Positions 1 to 6,356 of a stretch of 10,745 nt of DNA are shown here, one piece after another. Source of the stretch: Phycisphaerae bacterium (GTDB lineage Bacteria > Planctomycetota > Phycisphaerae > Phycisphaerales > SM1A02); contig VGXJ01000039.1 in assembly GCA_016873375.1 (NCBI GenBank), forward strand, positions 1 to 10,745, written 5' to 3'. Under the pieces are notes generated by a model. It was given only the letters and a program-made list of their open reading frames with translations, did not search any database and was not told the origin of the DNA. How positions within the stretch are numbered: the stretch's first letter is position 1; the number at the start of each line of letters is the position of its first letter. Made by a program: the position numbers and the translations under genes.

Positions 1-434
1 TCGGCATACGCGGCGCACTCTCGGCGGATCGCCATGCGGCGCACATCGGGAGCGAGCGTCTCGAGCTTCTCGGCCTTGCCGCCCTTGACGATCTCGGTCA
101 TCACCTTGTGCTCGATGGGCAGGCCGTGGCAATCCCAGCCCGGCACATAGTGCACGCGCCGACCCTCGAGGATGCGGCTGCGCACGACCAGATCCTTGAG
201 GACCTTGTTGAGCATGTGGCCCACATGGATGTTGCCGTTGGCGTACGGCGGGCCATCGTGGAAGACGAAGGGCTCTGCGCCGTCGCGTGCACCCATGATG
301 CGATCGAAGGTGCCGCCTTCCTTCCACGCCTTGAGGGTCTGCGGCTCCGCCTGGGCCAGGTTCGCCTTCATCGCGAAGCCGGTCTTGGGCAGGTTCAGCG
401 TGCTGCGGTAGTCACGGGCGGTCGATTCCGTCAT
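1..434 (-). CDS. ileS: Isoleucyl-tRNA synthetase, N-terminal part (cut by left window edge)
   Basis: This gene is read on the minus strand from an ATG at 434-432 and runs off the left edge after 144 codons, so only the N-terminal part of a protein normally around 900-1,000 residues is visible. It charges tRNA-Ile with isoleucine in the cytoplasm. What is seen: the segment HDGPPYANGNIHVGH at residues 59-73 carries the class I HIGH-type signature as HVGH (70-73), followed by PGWDCHGLPIE at about 98-108. The WDCHGLPIE form is characteristic of IleS and argues against ValS or LeuS. The N-terminus (NLPKTGFAMKANL, about 14-26) also fits IleS. An AGGA lies roughly ten bases before the ATG. The gene starts 27 bases after the stop of the small unknown gene, suggesting co-transcription with it and the ZIP gene. 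The KMSKS loop and editing domain lie outside the window. Confidence 0.95.
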   Translation of the reverse strand, partial: MTESTARDYRSTLNLPKTGFAMKANLAQAEPQTLKAWKEGGTFDRIMGARDGAEPFVFHDGPPYANGNIHVGHMLNKVLKDLVVRSRILEGRRVHYVPGWDCHGLPIEHKVMTEIVKGGKAEKLETLAPDVRRMAIRRECAAYA

Positions 435-461
435 GGGGCCGCGATCCTACCCCGGACCGGG

Positions 462-641
462 TCACGCTTCGGGCTCGTCCTCGGGCTTGACGGCCTCGTC
501 GAGGTACTTCTGGAACGCCGCCATGTTGTAGGAGACGAAGCAGAAGACATGGTGGACCGTGAACCACTCGAGGTCCTTCGGATCCTTGGGCACATCCTGG
601 CGGATGCGGTTGAGTTCGGCGAGCAGGCGTTCGGCCTTCAT
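462..641 (-). CDS. Small protein of unknown function (59 aa)
   Basis: I do not recognise this gene. From the ATG at 641-639 it encodes 59 residues beginning MKAERLLAELNRIRQDVPKD and ending in an acidic tail (KPEDEPEA). The middle is aromatic-rich (EWFTVHHVFCFVSYNMAAFQKYLDEA). There is no signal peptide, no clear membrane segment and only one cysteine, so it looks like a small soluble, helical cytoplasmic protein. The frame is open further upstream to an ATG at 713 (83 aa). That form would overlap the end of the ZIP gene by 38 bases and adds a low-complexity Ala/Thr/Pro/Arg stretch, so the shorter start is preferred. No strong ribosome site precedes either start. It sits 34 bases after the ZIP stop and 27 bases before ileS on the same strand. 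The regular spacing and the protein-like composition support a real gene; the function is unknown. Confidence 0.6.
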   Translation of the reverse strand: MKAERLLAELNRIRQDVPKDPKDLEWFTVHHVFCFVSYNMAAFQKYLDEAVKPEDEPEA

Positions 642-675
642 GGGCGGCAGGATAGGCCGCTCGCGCGGACGCGGC

Positions 676-1602
676 TCAGTGATCGTGGCCGTGGTGGCTG
701 CTCGCTGCGCCATGATCGTGATCGGCGTGGCCGTGCATGGTGGCCTCGAGCCTGGACATGCCCCAGGCGAGCAGGATTCCGCCCACGAGTGCCGCGGTGA
801 GCTTCAGCCGGTCGTGCCGGTGGAACTGCACCTCGGGAAGCAGGTCGCTGCAGGCGATGCACAGGAAGACGCCACCGCTGAAGGCGAGGGCCAGCGCCGT
901 CACGTGCGGATCGTGGCGGACGCCCGCCATGAAGAGGAACGCACCCGCCGGCATGACCAACGAGAAGAGCACCTGGATCAAGGCGGCCTTGCCCGCATCG
1001 ACGCGGTCTTGGCGCAAGAGCGCCGCCAGGGTCATGGCATCGAACGGCTTGTGGGCCACGATCACCAGCAGCGTGCCCAGGCCAGCGAGCCAGCCGGCGC
1101 TTGATTCAGCCTGCACGCTCGCCGCGAGCGCCACGCCCTCCATCAGGCTGTGGACCGTCAGGCCAAGCAGCGCGCCGATCCATCCAAGGCGGGGTGCGCG
1201 GGTGTGCGCATCGGCATGGGCGTGCGGGGCGTGCTCATGCTCATGATCGCATGTATGCGCGACGTGGCTGCAGCTGCCACCAGCGCAGTCCCCGGCACCA
1301 CCATGTTCATGCGCATGGAAGGGCGCAAAGCGTTCAAGCATGAAAAGCGCCATGAAGCCCAGCAAGGCCCAGAGCATCACATCCGTCGGTGCAGCACCGC
1401 CGCCATGCGTGCCCAGGGCGTGCGGCAGGAGATGGAAGAAGACGATCCCGAGGATCATGCCGCTCACGGCGCTGAGCACCAGCTGCAGCGGCGTATGCGC
1501 CAGGCGACGGGTTCCCACCCACGCCCCGAGCAGGCTGGCGGCCACGACGAGCGCGGCCTCGGCGGCGAGCACGGTGGATGGTGTTGCAGCGAGTGTTGGC
1601 AT
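676..1602 (-). CDS. ZIP-family divalent metal transporter with His-rich loops (308 aa)
   Basis: This is an inner-membrane permease of the ZIP family, which moves zinc or related divalent metals (iron, manganese) towards the cytoplasm. Eight hydrophobic segments are visible, at about 11-31, 39-62, 74-92, 139-162, 171-195, 206-228, 234-256 and 267-285. The metal-site motifs are in place: HSLMEG at 151-156 in segment 4 and HKPFD at 184-188 in segment 5, with FFHLLPH at 55-61 in segment 2. The loop between segments 3 and 4 (about 96-133) holds 11 His and 3 Cys. The C-terminal tail (290-308) holds 8 His. Both are typical metal-binding regions of ZIP proteins but are dense here. The start is ATG at 1602 with GGAAGGA just upstream, at rather short spacing. 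It lies 60 bases after a tRNA-Ala and ahead of a small gene and ileS. Metal specificity cannot be read from the sequence. A plant-type ZIP or a GufA/ZupT-like bacterial ZIP are the nearest groups. Confidence 0.92.
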   Translation of the reverse strand: MPTLAATPSTVLAAEAALVVAASLLGAWVGTRRLAHTPLQLVLSAVSGMILGIVFFHLLPHALGTHGGGAAPTDVMLWALLGFMALFMLERFAPFHAHEHGGAGDCAGGSCSHVAHTCDHEHEHAPHAHADAHTRAPRLGWIGALLGLTVHSLMEGVALAASVQAESSAGWLAGLGTLLVIVAHKPFDAMTLAALLRQDRVDAGKAALIQVLFSLVMPAGAFLFMAGVRHDPHVTALALAFSGGVFLCIACSDLLPEVQFHRHDRLKLTAALVGGILLAWGMSRLEATMHGHADHDHGAASSHHGHDH

Positions 1603-1632
1603 GGGTCCTTCCGATGGTCTCCCGAAACGACG

Positions 1633-1655
1633 CGGGCGCCGCAGAGCGACGCCCG
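1633..1655 (-). terminator. Weak hairpin after the tRNA gene
   Basis: On the minus strand, between the tRNA 3' end and the ZIP gene, CGGGCG (1655-1650) can pair with CGCCCG (1638-1633) around an 11-base loop. The six G:C pairs are stable, but no clear T-run follows, so it is a poor intrinsic terminator. It could instead help define the 3' end for tRNA processing, or be chance in GC-rich DNA. Confidence 0.2.
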
Positions 1656-1662
1656 AATCAAG

Positions 1663-1735
1663 TGGACTGGATGAGACTCGAACTCACAACCTCCTCGATG
1701 CGACCGAGGCGCTCTACCAATTGAGCTACCAGCCC
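1663..1735 (-). tRNA. tRNA-Ala, anticodon CGC
   Basis: A complete 73-base cloverleaf reads from 1735 down to 1663. The acceptor stem GGGCTGG (1735-1729) pairs with CCAGTCC (1670-1664), leaving discriminator A73. The third pair is G3:U70, the main identity element for alanyl-tRNA synthetase. The D arm is GCTC-AATTGGTA-GAGC, with G18-G19 present. The anticodon stem CCTCG/CGAGG is fully paired. The loop GTCGCAT gives anticodon CGC after U33, reading codon GCG. The T arm is GTGAG-TTCGAGT-CTCAT, with one G:U pair. CCA is not encoded (CTT follows A73), so it must be added by the CCA-adding enzyme. Position 32 is G rather than the usual pyrimidine, facing U38. A TATACT promoter box lies close upstream. 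Confidence 0.97.
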
Positions 1736-1747
1736 AGCGGGGCGGGG

Positions 1748-1753
1748 AGTATA
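1748..1753 (-). promoter_or_regulatory. -10 box for tRNA-Ala
   Basis: TATACT on the minus strand (1753-1748) matches the TATAAT consensus at five of six positions, an AT-rich island in very GC-rich DNA. It lies 12 bases before the mature tRNA 5' end, so transcription would start only about five or six bases ahead of the tRNA, a short leader for RNase P to remove. No recognisable TTGACA-like -35 box lies 16-19 bases further up (that stretch is CGCCGC-like). Confidence 0.45.
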
Positions 1754-1777
1754 CCGGGGTCGATCCCGCCGCGGCGT

Positions 1778-1786
1778 TGCGATAAC
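1778..1786 (+). promoter_or_regulatory. Candidate extended -10 for mutS
   Basis: TGCGATAAC reads as an extended -10 element (TGn followed by GATAAC, four of six matches to TATAAT). It lies about 48 bases ahead of the mutS start in the divergent region shared with tRNA-Ala. No convincing -35 hexamer accompanies it. This is a tentative call based on position and local AT content. Confidence 0.22.
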
Positions 1787-1833
1787 ACGGCCGGGGCAAT
1801 GGGCCGACAGGGCGAGCCGCTACCCTCTCGCGC

Positions 1834-4446
1834 GTGGAGAAGATGGCTCACCAGGCGCCCGCGCCCAACCGCGACACGCCCGCCATGCGGCAGCACGCGC
1901 ACTTCAAGGCGCGCTATCCCGACTGCCTGCTCTTCTTTCGCATGGGCGACTTCTACGAGCTCTTCGACGACGATGCGGTGACCGCGCACCGGGCGCTTGG
2001 CATCACGCTCACCGAGCGCACAAGCGGAATCCCGATGGCCGGCGTTCCATTCCACAGCGCAGAGACCTACCTTCGTCGGCTGGTCGACGCAGGCTTCCGC
2101 GTCGCGGTGTGCGAGCAGGTGCAGGATCCGAAGGAAGCCAAGGGCCTGGTCGAGCGTGATGTGCGGCGCGTGATCACGCCGGGCACGCGCGTGGACGAGA
2201 GCCTGCTCGACGACGGCACCAGCAATCGTGTGGCCGCGCTCTGCATGCAGGGTGCGGCGGCGGCGATCGCCACGGTCGAACTCTCGACCGGCGAGTTCTC
2301 GCTGCGGACCGTGCCGACGGCGCGCCTGGTGGACGAAGCGCTGCGACTCGGCGTGGCCGAACTGCTCCTTGAGGAAACCGACGACGAGACCACGCGCGAG
2401 CGCCAAGCTGCAATGGTGCGCTCCATCGGTGCTGCCCGGACGGAACGACCCGGCTGGTACTTCCGCAGCACGGAGGCAACCGAGGCACTGTGCTCGCACT
2501 ACCGCACTTCGACGCTCGCAGGATTCGGCCTCGACGCGGAAGGCGCGCCCGCACGCGCAGCGGGTGCGCTGCTGCGCTACCTCCACGAGGCGCAACGACC
2601 CGAGTCGCTGCAGCATCTTCGGGCGCCATCGATCGTCGAGTCCGGTGCCGTGCTGGCCATCGATGCCACGAGCCTTCGAAGCCTTGAACTCGAACGCACC
2701 GCGCGATCGGGCCAGGCGGCCGGAAGCTTGGTCGCCTCGATGCAGCGATGCCGGACCGGCATGGGACGGCGGCTCCTGCGTGATTGGCTCTGCGCGCCGC
2801 TCGCGCAGCTCGCGCCGATCGAACAGCGGCTCGATGCCGTGGCAGCGCTCGCGCAGGACCAGCGCGCCGGTGCGGCGCTCGGTGAGGCGCTCGATGGCGT
2901 TCAGGACATCGCCCGAATGCATGGCCGCATCGCGATGGGTCGTGCAACACCGCGCGACCTCGCTGCCTTGGCGCGCTCGCTCGCACGCTGCAGCGAGATC
3001 GCCATCGCCTGCGCCGGCACGCCGGCCCTCGCTCCATTCGCGCAGCCGATGAGCGATGCACTGCCGGCGGTCCGCGAACTGGCGATCCGACTTGCCGGAC
3101 AGTGCGTCGATGCCCCGCCGTCACACCTGCGCGAAGGCGGTCTGTGGCTGGATGGCGTGGATGCACAGCTGGACGAGGCACGGCTCCTGCAGCGCGATGC
3201 CAACGCCTGGCTGGCGCGGTACCAGGCAGAACTGATCGAGCGCTCCGGGATCGACACGCTCAAGACCGGCTACAACCGCGTGTTCGGCTACTACATCGAG
3301 CTCTCGTCTGCACAGGCCGGGCGGGCCCCGGAGTGGCTGATCCGCAAGCAGACCCTTCGCAATGCCGAGCGCTACACGACGCCCGAACTCAAGGAGTTCG
3401 AGCACAAGGTGCTCACGGCCGAGGCGCGCGCGATCGAGCGCGAACAGCGGATGTTCGGCGACGCGTGCGCGATGCTTGCCGAACATGGTGCAGCGATCGC
3501 GATCGTCGCCGAGTCGATCGCCGCACTCGATGTGCTGCGCTGCTTCGCCACCGTGGCGAGCGAGTCGGGTTGGACCCGGCCGCAGCTCGTCGATGGAGCC
3601 GAGCTCAGCATCGACCAGGGTCGGCATCCGGTCCTCGATGGCGTGCTCCGTGAACGCTTCGTGCCCAATGACTGCCGCCTCGGGCACGATGGCCATGCAC
3701 GGCTGGCGCTCATCACCGGACCCAACATGGCCGGCAAGAGCACCTACATCCGCCAGTGTGCGCTGATCGTGCTGCTGGCGCATGCCGGCAGCTTCGTCCC
3801 TGCGCAGCGTGCGGTCATCGGCCTGGCCGACCGGATCTTCACGCGCATCGGTGCGAGCGATGAGCTGCACTCGGGACAGAGCACCTTCATGGTCGAGATG
3901 ACCGAGACGGCGGCGATCCTGAACGCAGCCACCGGACGGAGCCTGGTGATCCTTGACGAGATCGGCCGGGGCACCAGCACGCTCGATGGCCTGAGCCTGG
4001 CGTGGGCCATCACGGAAACGCTCGCTGATCGCGGCTGCCGCACGCTCTTCGCCACGCACTACCACGAGATCACCACGCTCGCGGATGAACGCAACGACAT
4101 CACCAACCTGCATGTCGCCGTGCGCGAGTGGAAGGACGAGATCGTCTTCCTGCACCGCATCGAGGCGGGCCGGACCGATCGCAGCTACGGGATCCATGTC
4201 GCGCAGCTGGCGGGCGTCCCGCGTACGACGGTCGAACGCGCCCGGGCGATCCTCGCATCGCTTGAGGCCGGTCACGCTGCACCCACGCGCCCGGAGGCAG
4301 CCACCGCGGGCGAGCAGCTCTCGCTCTTCACCCAGTACCTGCCGCATCCGGCACTCGATCGCCTCCGCGAGATCGATCTCGATCACCTCACGCCGATGCA
4401 GGCCTTCGATTTGCTGCGCGACCTGCAGCGTGAATCGCGCGGGTGA
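1834..4446 (+). CDS. mutS: DNA mismatch repair protein MutS (870 aa)
   Basis: MutS is a cytoplasmic ATPase that recognises base mismatches and small loops and starts repair with MutL. The length matches bacterial MutS (about 850-880 aa). Visible features in order: the mismatch-wedge motif in MGDFYELF with Phe40 and Glu42; the domain I signature GIPMAGVPFHSAETYL; ERDVRRVITPGT at the connector; the core/clamp motif TGYNRVFGYYIE; Walker A GPNMAGKST at 629-637; the signature segment around SGQSTFMVEMTETA; Walker B LVILDE with Asp708-Glu709; and the ATPase motif FATHYHE. Near the C-terminus QLSLF (828-832) is a standard sliding-clamp binding motif. The final helix-rich segment (HPALDRLREIDLDHLTPMQA) is the usual MutS dimer/tetramer tail. 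The start is taken at GTG 1834; an in-frame ATG at 1843 is equally possible, with GGAG very close to it. No mutL is visible nearby. It diverges from tRNA-Ala, and a thioredoxin-like gene follows. Confidence 0.98.
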   Translation: MEKMAHQAPAPNRDTPAMRQHAHFKARYPDCLLFFRMGDFYELFDDDAVTAHRALGITLTERTSGIPMAGVPFHSAETYLRRLVDAGFRVAVCEQVQDPKEAKGLVERDVRRVITPGTRVDESLLDDGTSNRVAALCMQGAAAAIATVELSTGEFSLRTVPTARLVDEALRLGVAELLLEETDDETTRERQAAMVRSIGAARTERPGWYFRSTEATEALCSHYRTSTLAGFGLDAEGAPARAAGALLRYLHEAQRPESLQHLRAPSIVESGAVLAIDATSLRSLELERTARSGQAAGSLVASMQRCRTGMGRRLLRDWLCAPLAQLAPIEQRLDAVAALAQDQRAGAALGEALDGVQDIARMHGRIAMGRATPRDLAALARSLARCSEIAIACAGTPALAPFAQPMSDALPAVRELAIRLAGQCVDAPPSHLREGGLWLDGVDAQLDEARLLQRDANAWLARYQAELIERSGIDTLKTGYNRVFGYYIELSSAQAGRAPEWLIRKQTLRNAERYTTPELKEFEHKVLTAEARAIEREQRMFGDACAMLAEHGAAIAIVAESIAALDVLRCFATVASESGWTRPQLVDGAELSIDQGRHPVLDGVLRERFVPNDCRLGHDGHARLALITGPNMAGKSTYIRQCALIVLLAHAGSFVPAQRAVIGLADRIFTRIGASDELHSGQSTFMVEMTETAAILNAATGRSLVILDEIGRGTSTLDGLSLAWAITETLADRGCRTLFATHYHEITTLADERNDITNLHVAVREWKDEIVFLHRIEAGRTDRSYGIHVAQLAGVPRTTVERARAILASLEAGHAAPTRPEAATAGEQLSLFTQYLPHPALDRLREIDLDHLTPMQAFDLLRDLQRESRG

Positions 4447-4534
4447 GGATCCGGACGGAGCGCAACAAGGCTCTGCCGGAGGCCGCCCCGTTGCAACGCC
4501 GCCGTTGAGACTGCCGTACCGCTAGGCTGCGTGC

Positions 4535-5101
4535 ATGATCGATCCCTCGTTCCTGCGTACGAAGCATGCCGCCGGCACCTCCTACGCCGACTACGTCCGG
4601 TCCAGCCCGCAGCATGAGTCGGCGTGGCGGGCTGTCGAGGCCCGCGTGAAGCTCTCGGATGCGCAGCGAGCCCTCGTGGGCGGCTTCACCCGCAGGATCA
4701 ACGCGATCTGCCTGAGCGGCATGTGGTGCGGCGACTGCTCGGCGCAGGGTCCGATGCTCAACGCGATCGCCGCAGCGTCATCGATGGTCGACCTGCGCTG
4801 GCTTGATCGTGATGCGCACTCGGACCTCTCTGACGCGGTGCGGATCTGCGGCGGACTGCGGGTACCCACGGTGATCTTTGCGAACGAGGACTTCGAGTTC
4901 CTGTCGCTCCTCGGCGACCGCACGCTGTCCCGCTACCGCGCCATCGCTGCGCGCGCCCTCGGCGCGAGCTGCCCCCTGCCCGGCGCGCGCGTGGCCGACG
5001 ATGAACTCGCCGCCACCGTGCAGGACTGGCTCGATGAGTTTGAGCGTGCGCACCTGATCGCGCGCCTGAGCCCGCGCCTGCGTGGCAAGCACGGCGACTG
5101 A
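4535..5101 (+). CDS. Thioredoxin-fold protein with CGDC active site (188 aa)
   Basis: The protein has a thioredoxin-like fold with active site WCGDC (Trp64, Cys65, Cys68) and the cis-proline loop as RVPT (Pro111), which are the two landmarks of the fold. It is longer than classic thioredoxin (about 105 aa). An N-terminal extension of about 40-50 residues (helical, SSPQHESAWRAVEARV) and a C-terminal extension of about 60 residues flank the core. There is no signal peptide or lipobox, so it should be cytoplasmic. Two further cysteines, Cys59 and Cys105, lie near the fold. The CGDC form occurs in a widespread thioredoxin-family group (Pfam Thioredoxin_9-like) whose substrates are mostly unknown; assignment to that group is inferred from the motif. 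The gene starts 88 bases after mutS on the same strand and its stop lies 11 bases from the convergent mraY stop. Redox activity is plausible; the partner is unknown. Confidence 0.82.
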   Translation: MIDPSFLRTKHAAGTSYADYVRSSPQHESAWRAVEARVKLSDAQRALVGGFTRRINAICLSGMWCGDCSAQGPMLNAIAAASSMVDLRWLDRDAHSDLSDAVRICGGLRVPTVIFANEDFEFLSLLGDRTLSRYRAIAARALGASCPLPGARVADDELAATVQDWLDEFERAHLIARLSPRLRGKHGD

Positions 5102-5112
5102 CCCGTGGGCGC

Positions 5113-6318
5113 TCAGCGCAGCTTCAGGACCACCAGCGCGATCACCACGGCGACAGCGCTCACGATATAGGAGCGCGTGACGATCTGGGTCTCGGCCCAG
5201 CCGTTCAGGTGGAATCCGTGATGGATCGGCGTACTTCGGAAGATCCTGCGGCCCTCGCCGTACTTGCGCCTGGTCCACTTGAACCAGCTGACCTGGATCA
5301 TCACGGTCGAGATCTCGATGACATAGACCGCACCGATGATCGGCAGCAGCAGCTCGTTGCGGGTCACGACGCCGATGTAGCCCATGAGCGCGCCGAGCGC
5401 GAGCGATCCGGTGTCGCCCATGAAGACGCGGGCGGGGTGCGCGTTGAACCAGAGGAACCCGAGCGTGGCACCCGCCATCGAACCGGCCAGCACCATGAGC
5501 TCGGCCGAGCCCGGTACGTACGGCACCAGCAGGAAGTACGCCGTGTTTGCGTGCCCGGAGATGTAGGCCAGCACCATCAGCGCAAAGCTCGTGATGACCA
5601 TGTTCCCGCCGGCAAGGCCATCCATCCCATCGGTGATGTTCACCGCATTCGAGAATCCGGTCATGAAGAACGCGCAGAGCACGGCAAAGGCGCCCACACC
5701 GAGCACGATCACGCTCGGCGCGAGGTCGAGCCGCAGCCCGACGAAGTCCTTGACGGCCGTCGGGGGGTAGGTCCGCTGCAGCGGCAGGTTCAGGACGTGC
5801 GCATCAGGCAGCTTGGCGGCCGTGTAGACGAAGTAGCCGACGACGAGCCCCAGACCGACCTGGAACACCAGCTTCTCCCAACTGTAGAGCCCGTCGCGCG
5901 AGCCCGGCTTGCGCTGGCTCGAGGTCAGCTTGAGCCAGTCGTCGATCGCTCCCACGCCGCTCATCCACACGAGCACGATCAGCGAGATTTGGATGTAGCG
6001 GTTGAACCAGACATCGGCCAGGAGCGCCGTGGTCACGAGGATGCTCCCGCACAGGAAGATCCCGCCCATGGTGGGCACGCCGCTGCGCCCCTGCATCAGG
6101 CGGTTGATCTCCTCGTGGCCGAACTCGGCGGTGTCACCGATCTTCTTGCGCTGCAGCCACGCGATCACGCCAGGCCCCTGCCAGAGCGCAAGCGAGAACG
6201 AGATCAGCACCGCGGCGAACGCGCGGAACTCGACTTGCCACATGATCCCGACGATCCAGCGCAGGAGCGGGATGGAGTCGAGCTTGTCCTGGAATTCGAC
6301 GACGAGGTTGTAGAGCAT
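5113..6318 (-). CDS. mraY: Phospho-N-acetylmuramoyl-pentapeptide-transferase MraY (401 aa)
   Basis: MraY is the inner-membrane enzyme that transfers phospho-MurNAc-pentapeptide from UDP to undecaprenyl phosphate, making lipid I. Polytopic hydrophobic segments run throughout. Family motifs are seen: GVPTMGGI (80-87), the Asp pair in GAIDDWLK (126-127), NAVNITDGMDGLAGG (224-238), FNAHPARVFMGDTGSLALG (291-309) with the catalytic-type Asp302, and GWAETQIVTR (373-382). It is about 40 residues longer than E. coli MraY, mainly in a loop at about 170-200 and in a WTRRKYGEGRRIF segment (348-360) resembling that of Bacteroidota proteins. Oddity: the usual PIHHHFE/PIHHHYE motif reads PIHHGFH (364-370), so the third histidine is Gly368. 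The ATG at 6318 follows AGGGACAGGGC. It is the last gene of the murE-murF-mraY run, 38 bases after murF, and ends 11 bases from the convergent thioredoxin-like gene. Confidence 0.97.
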   Translation of the reverse strand: MLYNLVVEFQDKLDSIPLLRWIVGIMWQVEFRAFAAVLISFSLALWQGPGVIAWLQRKKIGDTAEFGHEEINRLMQGRSGVPTMGGIFLCGSILVTTALLADVWFNRYIQISLIVLVWMSGVGAIDDWLKLTSSQRKPGSRDGLYSWEKLVFQVGLGLVVGYFVYTAAKLPDAHVLNLPLQRTYPPTAVKDFVGLRLDLAPSVIVLGVGAFAVLCAFFMTGFSNAVNITDGMDGLAGGNMVITSFALMVLAYISGHANTAYFLLVPYVPGSAELMVLAGSMAGATLGFLWFNAHPARVFMGDTGSLALGALMGYIGVVTRNELLLPIIGAVYVIEISTVMIQVSWFKWTRRKYGEGRRIFRSTPIHHGFHLNGWAETQIVTRSYIVSAVAVVIALVVLKLR

Positions 6319-6356
6319 GCCCTGTCCCTAACCCGGCCCGTGGGCCGATCCTCCGA

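Noticed and set aside
462..713. Longer 83-residue form of the small gene
   Set aside because: The extra 24 residues are low-complexity and overlap the His-rich end of the ZIP gene; the ATG at 641 gives a better-spaced and more protein-like product.
108..800. Plus-strand open frame of 230 codons across ileS, the small gene and the ZIP end
   Set aside because: It crosses three minus-strand genes, and its composition reads as reverse-complement shadow with no motif.
3121..4386. Minus-strand open frame of 421 codons opposite mutS (and another at 1726-2922)
   Set aside because: Both are fully or largely antisense to the well-supported mutS and show no recognisable domain; they are shadows of its codon pattern.
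4447..4534. Possible terminator between mutS and the thioredoxin-like gene (GCAAC ... GTTGC)
   Set aside because: The pairing is only five bases around a long loop, and no T-run follows.
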